Shown here: positions 50,783 to 61,700 of the stretch, one piece after another | Numbering within the stretch: position 1 is the first letter of the stretch | How the letters are laid out: each line of letters begins with the position of its first letter | Origin: Euonymus europaeus | Lineage: Eukaryota > Streptophyta > Magnoliopsida > Celastrales > Celastraceae | Length of the DNA: 64,000 nt | NCBI GenBank assembly: GCA_963580455.1 | Contig: OY756965.1 | Location: forward strand, 8,444,501-8,508,500 | Direction of reading: 5' to 3' | Notes under the pieces: model-generated | Told to the model about the DNA's origin: nothing | What the model saw: only the letters and a program-made list of their open reading frames with translations | Databases searched by the model: none | Made by a program: the position numbers and the translations under genes

Positions 50783-50942
50783 GTGTACACTGAGCAACTT
50801 TGATCGTCCGAAGCTGCTCAACTCTCTCTATTGAGGGGCTTTTAACAGTTTTGTCCATTTGTAATAAAAATTTGTTGTTTTGTCATCGAAATAATCTAGC
50901 AAGCTTATACTCGTAAAATTGGACATAGAAAAACAATAAAAA
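50783..50942 (+). repeat. D-class monomer (exemplar)
   Basis: Diagnostics are tacactgagc, gatcgtccgaag, ctattgaggggc, aacagttttg, taataaaaa, ctagcaagc and the following aattggacatagaaaaac. Confidence 0.88.
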
Positions 50943-51102
50943 TTGTACACCGGTCAACTTTGATGGTCCGAAGTTGCTCAACTCTCGCTATAGAGGTGCT
51001 TCTAAAGGTTTTGTCCACTTATCATAGAAAGTTGGTGTTTTGGAATCGAAATAATCTCGGAAGCTTATACTCGTAAAATTAGACATAGAAGAACAATAAA
51101 AA
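50943..51102 (+). repeat. E-class monomer (exemplar)
   Basis: Diagnostics are ttgtacaccggg (this unit reads ccggtc), ctcgctatagagg, gcttctaaagg and gtccacttatcatag. E closes the pentamer before the next A. Confidence 0.88.
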
Positions 51103-52829
51103 GTGTACACCGAGCAACTTTGATGGTCCGAAGTTGCTCAACTCTCTCTATTTGGAGGCTTTTAACGATTTTGTCCATTTATCATTTTTGACGGTGTTTT
51201 GGCATCGAAAAAATCTCGGAATCTTATACTCGTAAAATTTGACATAGAAGAACAATAAAAAGTGTATACCGAGCAACTTTGATCGTCCGAAGTTGCTCAA
51301 CTCTCTCTATTTAGGAGCTTTTAACGGTTTTGTCCATTTGTAATAGAAAGTTGTTGTTTTGGCATCGAAATAATCTAGCAAGCTTATACTCGTAAAATTG
51401 GACATAAAAGAACAATAAAAAGTGTACACCGATCAAATTTGATGGTCCGAAGTTACTCAACTCTCTCTATGAAGAAGTTTTTAATGGTTTTGTCCATTTG
51501 TAACGGAAAGTTGTTGTTTTTGGCATCGAAATAATCTACGAAGCTTATACTCGTAGAATTGGGCATAGAAGAACAATAAAAAGTGTACACTGAGCAACTT
51601 TGATGGTCCGAAGTTGCTCAACTCTCGCTATAGAGGAGCTTTTAACGGTTTTGTCCACTTGTCATAGAAAGTTAGTGTTTTGGCATTGAAATAATCTCAG
51701 AAGATTATATTCGTAAAATTTGACATAGAAGAACAATAAAAAGGGTACACCGAGCAACTTTGATATTCCGACGTTGCTCAACTCTCGCTATAGAGGAGCT
51801 TCTAAAGGTTTTGTCCACTTATCATAGAAAGTTGGTGTTTTGGCATCGAAACAATCTCGGAAGCTTATACTCGTAAAATTGGACATAGAAGAACAATAAA
51901 AAGTGTACACCGAGCAACTTTGATGGTCCGAAGTTGCTCAACTCTCTCTATTTGGAGGCTTTTAACGGTTTTGTCCATTTATCATTTTTGATGGTGTTTT
52001 GGCATCGAAAAAATCTCGGAATCTTATACTCGTAAAATTTGACATAGAAGAACAATAAAAAGTGTATACCGAGCAACTTTGATCGTCCGAAGTTGCTCAA
52101 CTCTCTCTATTTAGGAGCTTTTAACGGTTTTGCCCATTTGTAATAGAAAGTTGTTGTTTTGGCATCAAAATAATCTACGAAGCTTATACTCGTTAAATTT
52201 ATCATAGAAGAACAATAAAAAGTGTACACCGAGCATTTTTGATGGGCCAAAGTTGCTCAACTCTCTCTGTGGAAGAGCTTTTAACGATTTTGTTCATTTC
52301 TCATTGAGAGTTGGTGTTTTGGCATCGAAATAATCTCGGATGCTTATACTCGTAAAATTTGACATAGAAGAACAATAAAAAGGGTACACTGAGCAACTTT
52401 GATCGTCCGAAGCTGCTCAACTCTCTCTATTGAGGGGCTTTTAACATTTTTGTCCATTTGTAATAAAAAGTTGTTGTTTTGTCATCGAAATAATCTAGCA
52501 AGCTTATACTCGTAAAATTGGACATAGAAAAACAATAAAAATTGTACACCGGGCAACTTTGATGGTCCGAAGTTGCTCAACTCTCTCTATTTGGAGGCTT
52601 TTAACGGTTTTGTCCATTTATCATTTTTGATGATGTTTTGGCATCGAAAAAATCTCGGAATCTTATACTCGTAAAATTTAACATAGAAGAACAATAAAAA
52701 GTGTATACCGAGCAACTTTGATCGTCCGAAGTTGTTCAACTCTCTCTATTTAGGAGCTTTTAACGGTTTTGTACATTTGTAATAGAAAGTTGTTGTTTTG
52801 GCATCGAAATAATCTACGAAGATTATACT

Positions 52830-54990
52830 CGTTAAATTTATCATAGAAGAAGAATAAAAAGTGTACACCGAGCATTTTTGATTGGCCAAAGTTGCTCAAC
52901 TCTCTCTGTGGAAGAGCTTTTAACGGTTTTCTCCATTTCTCATAGAAAGTTGGTGTTTTGGCATTGAAATAATCTCGGAAGCTTATACTCGTAAAATTGG
53001 ACATAGAAGAACAATAAAAAGTGTACACCGAGCAACTTTGAAGGACCGAAGTTGCTCAACTCTCTCTATTTAGAAGCTTTTAACGGTTTTGTCCATTTGT
53101 CATAGAAAGTTGGTGTTTTGGCATCGAAATAATCTCGGATGCTTATACTCGTAAAATTTGACATAGAAGAACAATAAAAAGTGTACACGGAGCAACTTTG
53201 ATGGTCCGATGTTGCTCAACTCTCTTTATGGAAGAGCTTTTAACGATTTTTTCCATTTCTCATAGAAAGTTGGTGTTTTGGCATCGAAATAATCTACGAA
53301 GCTTGTACTCGTTAAATTTATCATAGAAGAACAATAAAAAGTGTACACCGAGCATTTTTGATGGGCCAAAGTTGCTCAACTCTCTCTGTGGAAGAGCTTT
53401 TAACGATTTTGTTCATTTCTCATAGAGAGTTGGTGTTTTGGCATCGAAATAATCTCGGATGCTTATACTCGTAAAATTGGACATAGAAGAACGATAAAAA
53501 GTGTACACCGAGCAACTTTGAAGGTCCGAAGTTGCTCAACTCTCTCTATTTAAAAGCTTTTAACGGTTTTGTCCATTTGTCATAGAAAGTTGGTGTTTTG
53601 GCATCGAAATAATCTCGGATGCTTATACTCGTAAAATTTGACATAGAAGAACAATAAAAAGTGTACACGGAGCAACTTTGATGGTCCGAAGTTGCTCAAC
53701 TCTCTTTATGGAAGAGATTTTAACGATTTTGTACATTTCTCATAGAAAGATGGTGTTTTGGCATCGAAATAATCTCGGATGCTTATACTCGTAAAATTTG
53801 ACATAGAAGAACAATAAAAAGTGTACAAGGAGCAACTTTGATGGTCCGAAGTTGCACAACTCTCTCTATGGAGGTGCTTTTAACGGTTTTATTTATTTGT
53901 CATCAAAAGTTGGTGTTTTGTCATCGAAATAATCTCGGAAGCTTATACTCGAAGAATTTAACATTGAAGCACAACTCTCTCTATTTAGGAGCTTTTAACA
54001 GTTTTGTCCATTTGTAATAGAAAGTTGTTATTTTGGCATCAAAATAATCTACGAAGCTTATACTCGTAAAATTTGACATAGAAGAACAATAAAAAGTGTA
54101 CACCAAGCAACTTTGAAGGTCCGAAGTTGCTCAACTCTCTCTTTTTAGAAGCTTTTAACGGTTTTGCCCATTTGACATAGAAAAACAATAAAAAGTGTGC
54201 ACCGAGCATGTTTGATGGTCCTAAGTTGCTCAACTCTCTCTGTGGAGTAGCTTTTAATGATTTTATCCATTTCTCATAGAAAGTTGGTGTTTTGGCATCG
54301 AAATAATCTCGGATGCTTATACTCGTTAAATTTGTCATGGAAGAACAATAAAAAGAGTACACCGAGCAACTTTGATGGTCTGAAGTTGCACAACTCTCTC
54401 TATGGAGGATCTTTTAACGGTTTTATTTATTTGTCATAGAAAGTTGGTGTTTTGGCATCGAAATAATCTCGGAAGCTTATACTCGAAGAATTTAACATAG
54501 AAGAACAATAAAAAGTGTACACTGAGCAACTTTGATGGTCCGAAGTTGCTCAACTCTCTCTATTTAGATGCTTTTAACGGTTTTGTCCATTTGTAATGGA
54601 AAGTTGTTATTTTGGCATCGAAATAATCTACGAAGCTTACACTCGTAAAATTTGTTATAGAAGAACAATAAAAAGAGTACACCGAGCAACTTTGATGGTC
54701 CGAAGTTGCACAACTCTCTCTATGGTGGAGCTTTTAAGGGTTTTATTTATTTGTCATAGAAAGTTGGTGTTTTGGCATCGAAATAATCTCGGAAGCTTAT
54801 ACTCGAAGAATTTAACATAGAAGAACAATAAAAAGTGTACACTGAGCAACTTTGATGGTCCGAAGTTGCTCAACTCTCTCTTTTTAGGAGCTTTTAACGG
54901 TTTTGTCCATTTGTAATTGAAAAATGTTATTTTGGCATCGAAATAATCTACGAAGCTTATACTCGTAAAATTTGACATAGAAGAACAATA
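52830..54990 (+). repeat. Diverged partial copy of block II
   Basis: The order U-T-(V/U)-U-T-(V/U)-R-truncated S-truncated T/Q-R-S matches about 20,341-21,800 and 29,030-30,490. Both landmark truncations are present (53,970 and 54,174), as is the private gtgtacaagg monomer (53,821; compare 20,981 and about 29,670). Differences from the main copies are more frequent than between copies a and b, for example two U monomers inserted in the order. Confidence 0.8.
53962..53976 (+). other. Truncated S monomer junction, third copy
   Basis: The acattgaag/cacaactctc junction occurs again far from block II, showing that this stretch descends from the same ancestor block. Confidence 0.85.
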
Positions 54991-57900
54991 AAAAGTGTAC
55001 ACGGAGCAACTTTGATGGTCCGAAGTTGCTCAACTCTCTTAATGGTGGAGCTTTTAACGGAAAGTCCATTTGTCATAGAAAGTTGGTCTTTTGGCATCGA
55101 AATAATCTCGGAAGCTTATATTCGTAAAATTTTGAAATAGAAGAACAATAAAAAGGGTACACCGAGCAACTTTGATATTCCGACGTTGCTCAACTCTCTG
55201 TATACTGTTGCTTTTAACGGTTATGTCCATTCATAATTGAAAGTTGTTGTTTTGACATCGAAATAATCTAGGATGCTTATACTCGTAAAATTAGACATAG
55301 AAAAACAATAAAAAGTGTACACCGAGCATGTTTGATGGTCCGAAGTTGCTCAACTCTCTCTGTGGAGGAGCTTTTAATGATTTTGTCCATTTCTCATAGA
55401 AAGTTGGTGTTTTGGCATCGAAATAATCTCGGATGCTTATACTCGTTAAATTTGTCATAGAAGAACAATAAAAAGAGTACACCGAGCAACTTTGATGGTC
55501 CGATGTTGCACAACTCTCTCTATGGAGGAGCTTTTAACGGTTTTATTTATTTGTCATAGAAAGTTGGTGTTTTGGCATCGAAATAATCTCGGAAGCTTAT
55601 ACTCGAAGAATTTAACATAGAAGAACAAGAAAAAATGTACACTGAGCAACTTTGATGGTCCGAAGTTGCTCAACTCTCTCTATTTAGGAGCTTTTAACGG
55701 TTTTATCCATTTGTAATGGAAAGTTGTTATTTTGGCATCGAAATAATCTACGAAGCTTATACTCGTAAAATTTGACATAGAAGAACAATAAAAAGTGTAC
55801 ACTGAGCAACTTTGAAGGTCCGAAGTTGCTCAACTCTCTCTATTTAGAAGCTTTTAACGGTTTTGTCCATTTGTCATAGAAAGTTGGTGTTTTGGCATCA
55901 AAATAATCTCGGAAGCTTATACTCGTTAAATTTATCGAAGAAGAACAAAAAAAAGTGTACACCGAGCATTTTTGATGGGCCGAAGTTGCTCAACTCTCTC
56001 TGTGGAAGAGCTTTTAATGATTTTGTCCATTTCTCATAGAAAGTTGGTGTTTTGGCATCGAAATAATCTCGGATGCTTATACTCGTAAAATTTGACATAG
56101 AAGAACAATAAAAAGTGTACACGGAGCAATTTTGATGGTCCGAAGTTGCTCAACTCTCTTTATGGTGGAGCTTTTAACGGTTTTGTCCATTTGTCATAGA
56201 AAGTTGGTCTTTTGGCATCGAAATAATCTCGGAAGCTCATATTCGTAAAATTTGACATAGAAGAACAATAAAAAGGGAACACCGAGCAACTTTGATGGTC
56301 CGAAGTTGCACAACTCTCTCTATGGAGGAGCTTTTAACGGTTTTATTTATTTGTCGTAGAAAGTTGGTGTTTTGGCATCGAAATAATCTCGAAAGCTTAT
56401 ACTCGAAGAATTTAACATAGAAGAACAATAAAAAGTGTACACTGAGCAACTTTGATGGTCCGAAGTTGCTCAACTCTCTCTATTTGCGAGCATTTAACGG
56501 TTTTGTCCATTTGTAATAGAAAGTTGTTATTTTGGCATCAAAATAATCTACGAAGCTTATACTCGTAAAATTTGACATAGAAGAACAATAAAAAGTGTAC
56601 ACCGAGCAACTTTGAAGGTCCGAAGTTGCTCAACTCTCTCTATTTAGAAGCTTTTAACGGTTTTGTCCATTTGTCATAGAAAGTTGGTGTTTTGGCATCA
56701 AAATAAGCTCGGAAGCTTATACTCGTTAAATTTATCATAGAAGAACAATAAAAAGTGTACACCGAGCATTTTTGATGGGCCGAAGTTGCTCAACTCTCTC
56801 TGTGGAAGAGCTTTTAACGATTTTGTCCATTTCTTATAGAAAGATGGTGTTTTGGCATCGACATAATCTCGGATGCTTATACTCGTAAAATTTGACATAG
56901 AAGAACAATAAAAAGTGTACACGAAGCAACTGTGATGGTCCGAAGTTTCTCAACTCTCTTTATGGTTGAGCTTTTAACGGTTTTGTCCATTTGTCATAGA
57001 AAGTTGGTGTTTTGGCATCGAAATAATCTCGGAAGCTTATATTCGTAAAATTTGACATAGAAGAACAATAAAAAGGGTACACCGAGCAACTTTGATATTC
57101 CGACGTTGCTCAACTCTCTGTATAGTGTTGCTTTTAACGGTTATGTCCATTCATAATTGAAAGTTGTTGTTTTGACATCGAAATAATCTAGGATGCCTAT
57201 ACTCGTAAAATTAGACATAGAAAAACAATAAAAAGTGTACACCGAGCATGTTTGATGGTCCGAAGTTGCTCAACTCTCTCTGTGGAGGAGCTTTTAATGA
57301 TTTTGTCCATTTCTCATAGAAAACTGTTGTTTTGGCATCGAAATAATCTCGGATGCTTATACTCGTTAAATTTGTCATAGAAGAACAATAAAAAGAGTAC
57401 ACCGAGGAACTTTGATGGTCCGAAGTTGCACAACTCTCTCTATGGAGGAGCTTTTAACGGTTTTATTTATTTGTCATAGAAAGTTGTTGTTTTGGCATCG
57501 AAATAATCTCGAAAGCTTATAATCGAAGAATTTAACATAGAAGAACATTAAAAAGTGTACACTGAGCAACTTTGATGGTCCGAAGTTGCTCAACTCTCTC
57601 TATTTAGGAGCTTTTAACGGTTTTATCCAGTTTTAATGGAAAGTTGTTATTTTGGAATCGAAATAATCTACGAAGCTTAAACTCGTAAAATTTGACATAG
57701 AAGAACAATAAAAAGTGTACACCGAGCAACTTTGAAGGTCCGAATTTGCTCAACTCTCTCTATTTAGAAGCTTTTAACGGTTTTTTCCATTTGTCATAGA
57801 AAGTTGGTGTTTAGGCATCAAAATAATCTCGGAAGCTTATACTCGTTAAATTTATCATAGAAGAACAATAAAAAGTGTACACCGAGCATTTTTGATGGGC

Positions 57901-58790
57901 CGAAGTTGCTCAACTCTCTCTGTGGAAGAGCTTTTAACGATTTTGTCTATTTCTCATAGAAAGTTGGTGTTTTGGCATCGAAATAATCTCGGATGCTTAT
58001 ACTCGTAAGATTTGACATAGAAGAACAATAAAAAGTGTACACGGAGCAACTTTGATGGTCCGAAGTTGCTCAACGCTCTTTATGGTGGAGCTTTTAACGG
58101 TTTTGTCCATTTGTCATAGAAAGTTGGTCTTTTGGCATCGAAATAATCTCGGAAGCTTATATTCGTAAAATTTAACATAGAAGAACAATAAAAAGGGTAC
58201 ACCGAGCAACTTTGATATTCCGACGTTGCTCAACTCTCTATATAGTGTTGCTTTTAACGGTTATGTCCATTCATAATTGAAAGTTTTTGTTTTGACATCG
58301 AAATAATCTAGGATGCTTATACTCGTAAAATTAGACATAGAAAAACAATAAAATTGTACACCGAGCATGTTTGATGGTCTGAAGTTGCTCAACTCTCTCT
58401 GTGGAGGAGCTTTTAATGATTTTGTCCATTTCTCATAGAAAGTTGGTGTTTTGGCATCGAAATAATCTCGGATGCTTATACTCGTTAAATTTGTCATAGA
58501 AGAACAATAAAAAGAGTACACCGAGCAACTTTGATGGTCCGAAGTTGCACAACTCTCTCTATGGAGGAGCTTTTAACGGTTTTATTTATTTGTCGTAGAA
58601 AGTTGGTGTTTTGACATCGAAATAATCTCGGAAGCTTATACTCAAAGAATTTAACATAGAAGAACAATAAAAAGTGTACACGGAGCAACTTTGATGGTCC
58701 GAAGTTGCTCAACTCTCTCTATTTAGGAGCTTTTAACGGTTTTGTCCATTTGTAATAGAAAGTTGTTATTTTGGCATCGAAACAATCTAC
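54990..58790 (+). repeat. Diverged third copy of block III (7-mer HOR part)
   Basis: P at 55,155 pairs with P at 34,784 (offset 20,371 bp), and Q-R-S-T-U-V-R-S-T-U follow in the same order with shared variants (gaagcaactgtgat at 56,921; tcgacataatctcgg at about 56,860). A P-Q-R-S-T run at about 57,080-57,880, absent from copies a and b, shifts the offset to 21,171 bp (a gain of 800 bp). The end is set where A-E class units begin. Confidence 0.8.
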
Positions 58791-61700
58791 GAAGCTGATA
58801 CTCGTATCATTGGATATAGAAGAACAATAAAAAGTCTACACCGAGCAACTTCGATGGTCCAAAGTTGCTCAACTCTCTCTATGGAGGAGCTTTTAACGGT
58901 TTTGTCCATTTGTAATAGAAAGTTGTTGTTTTGGCTTCGAAAAAATCTCGGAATCTTATACTCGTAAAATTTGACATAGAAGAACAATAAAAAGTGTATA
59001 CCGAGCAACTTTGATGGTTCGAAGTTGCTCAACTCTCTTTATTTAGGAGTTTTTAACGGTTTTGTCTATTTGTAATAGAAAGTTGTTGTTTTGGCATCGA
59101 AATAATCTACGAAGCTTATACTCGTAAAATTTGACATAGAAGAACAATAAAAAGTGTACACTGAGCAACTTTGATGGGCTGAAGTTGCTCAACTCTCTCA
59201 ATTGAGGAGCTTTTAACGGTTTTGTCCATTTGTAATAGAAAGTTGTGGTTTTGGCCTTGAAATAATCTACAAAACTTATACTCGTAACATTGGACATAGA
59301 AGAACAATAAAAAGTGTACACCGAGCAACTTGGATTGTCCGAAGTTGCTCAACTCTCTCTATGGAGGAGCTTTTAACGGTTTTGTCCATTTGTAATAGAA
59401 AGTTGTTGTTTTGGCATCGAAAAAATCTCGGAATCTTATACTCGTAAAATTTGACATAGAAGAACAATAAAAATTGTATACCGAGCAAATTTGATGGTTC
59501 GAAGTTGCTCAACTCTCTTTATTTAGGAGCTTTTAACGATTTTGTCCATTTGTAATAGAAAGTTGTTGTTTTGGCATCGAAATAATCTACGAAGCTTATA
59601 CTCGTAAAATTTGACATAGAAGAACAATAAAAAGTGTACACCGAGCAACTTTGATGGTCCGAAGTTGCTCAACTCTCTCTATGAAAAAGTTTTTAATGGT
59701 TTTGTCCATTTGTAATGGAAAGTTGTTGTTTTGGCATCAAAATAATCTACGAAGGTTATACTCGTAAAATTTGACATAGAAGAACAATAAAAAGTGTACA
59801 CCGAGCAACTTTGATGGTCCGAAGTTGCTCAACTATCTCTATGAAAAAGTTTTTAATGGTTTTGTCCATTTGTAATGGAAAGTTGTTGTTTTTGGAATCA
59901 AAATAATCTCGGAAGCCTATACTCGTTAAATTTATCATAGAAGAACAATAAAAAGTGTACACTGAGCAACTTTGATGGGCCAAAGTTTCTCAACTCTCTC
60001 TATTGAGGAGCTTTTAACGGTTTTATACATTTGTAATAGAAAGTTGTTGTTTTGGCATCGAAATAATCTAGCAAGCTTATACTCGTAAAATTGGACATAG
60101 AAAAACAATAAAAATTGTACACCGGGCAACTTTGATGGTCCGAAGTTGCTCAACTCTCGCTATAGAGGAGCTTCCAAAGGTTTTGTCCACTTATCATAGA
60201 AAGTTGGTGTTTTGGCATCGAAATAATCTCGGAAGCTTATACTCGTAAAATTGGACATAGAAGAACAATAAAAAGTGTACACCGAGCAACTTTGATGGTC
60301 CGAAGTTGCTCAACTCTCTCTATTTGGAGGCTTTTAACGGTTTTGTCCATTTATCATTTTTGATGGTGTTTTGGCATCGAAAAAATCTCGGAATCTTATA
60401 CTCGTAAAATTTGACATAGAAGAACAATAAAAAGTGTATACCGAGCAACTTTGATCGTCCGAAGTTGCTCAACTCTCTCTATTTAGGAGCTTTTAACGGT
60501 TTTGTCCATTTGTAATAGAAAGTTGTTGTTTTTGGCATCGAAATAATCTACGAAGCTTATACTCATAAAATTGGGCATAGAAGAACAATAAAAAGTGTAC
60601 ACTGAGCAACATTGATGGTCCGAAGTTGCTCAACTCTCTCTATTGAGGAGCTTTTAACAGTTTTGTCCATTTGTAATAGAAAGTTGTTGTTTTGGCATCG
60701 AAATAATCTAGCAAGCTTATACTCGTAAAATTGGACATAGAAAAACAATAAAAATTGTACACCGGGCAACTTTAAAGGTCCGAAGTTGCTCAACTCTCGC
60801 TATAGAGGAGCTTCTATAGGTTTTGTCCACTTATCATAGAAAGTTGGTGTTTTGGCATCGAAATAATCTCGGAAGCTTATACTCGTAAAATTGGACATAG
60901 AAGAACAATAAAAAGTGTACACCGAGCAACTTTGATGGTCCGAAGTTGCTCAACTCTCTCTATTTGGAGGCTTTTAACAGTTTTGTCCATTTGTAATAGA
61001 AAGTTGTTGTTTTGGCATCGAAATAATCTAGCAAGCTTATACTCGTAAAATTGGACATAGAAAAACAATAAAAATTGTACACCGGGCAACTTTGATGGTC
61101 CGATGTTGCTCAACTCTCGCTATAGAGGAGCTTCTAAAGGTTTTGTCCACTTATCATAGAAAGTTGGTGTTTTGGCATCGAAAAAATCTCGGAATCTTAT
61201 ACTCGTAAAATTTGACATAGAAGAACAATAAAAAGTGTATACCGAGCAACTTTGATCGTCCGAAGTTGTTCAACTCTCTCTATTTAGGAGCTTTTAACGG
61301 TTTTGTCCATTTGTAATAGAAAGCTGTTGTTTTGGCATCGAAATAATCTACGAAGCTTATACTCGTAAAATTTGACATAGAAGAACAATAAAAAGTGTAC
61401 CCCGAGCAACTTTGATGGTCGGACGTTACTCAACTCTCTCTATGAAAAAGTTTTTAATGGTTTTGTCCATTTGTAATGAAAAGTTGTTGTTTTGGCATCG
61501 AAAAAATCTACGAAGCTTATACTCGTAAAATTGGGCATAGAAGAACAATAAAAAGTGTACACTGAGCAACTTTGATCGTCCGAAGTTGCTCAACTCTCTC
61601 TATTGAGGAGCTTTTAAGAGTTTTGTCCATTTGTAATAGAAAGTTGTTGTTTTGGCATCGAAATATTCTAGCAAGCTTATACTCGTAAAATTGGACATAG

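Larger units (their letters stand above)
50303..51102 (+). repeat. Canonical A-B-C-D-E pentamer HOR unit (800 bp)
   Basis: Unit lengths 159, 160, 161, 160 and 160 sum to exactly 800 bp. The next A begins at 51,103. I take this as the reference order of domain IV; other intervals derive from it by dropping, fusing or doubling members. Confidence 0.88.
46117..52830 (+). repeat. Satellite domain IV, A-E pentamer HOR region
   Basis: Nearly all units are A-E class. The A marker tatcatttttgatgg (one unit reads tattattttt) recurs near 46,539, 47,661, 48,461, 49,101, 49,741, 50,380, 51,180, 51,980 and 52,620. The spacings are 1,122, 800, 640, 640, 639, 800, 800 and 640 bp, that is 7, 5, 4, 4, 4, 5, 5 and 4 monomers. 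The shorter units contain chimeras (A/B at 48,461, E/A at 49,700 and 52,560), as expected from unequal crossover. A U unit sits at about 52,225 and P-like text (gatattccgacg) at about 51,750. No gene was seen. Confidence 0.87.
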
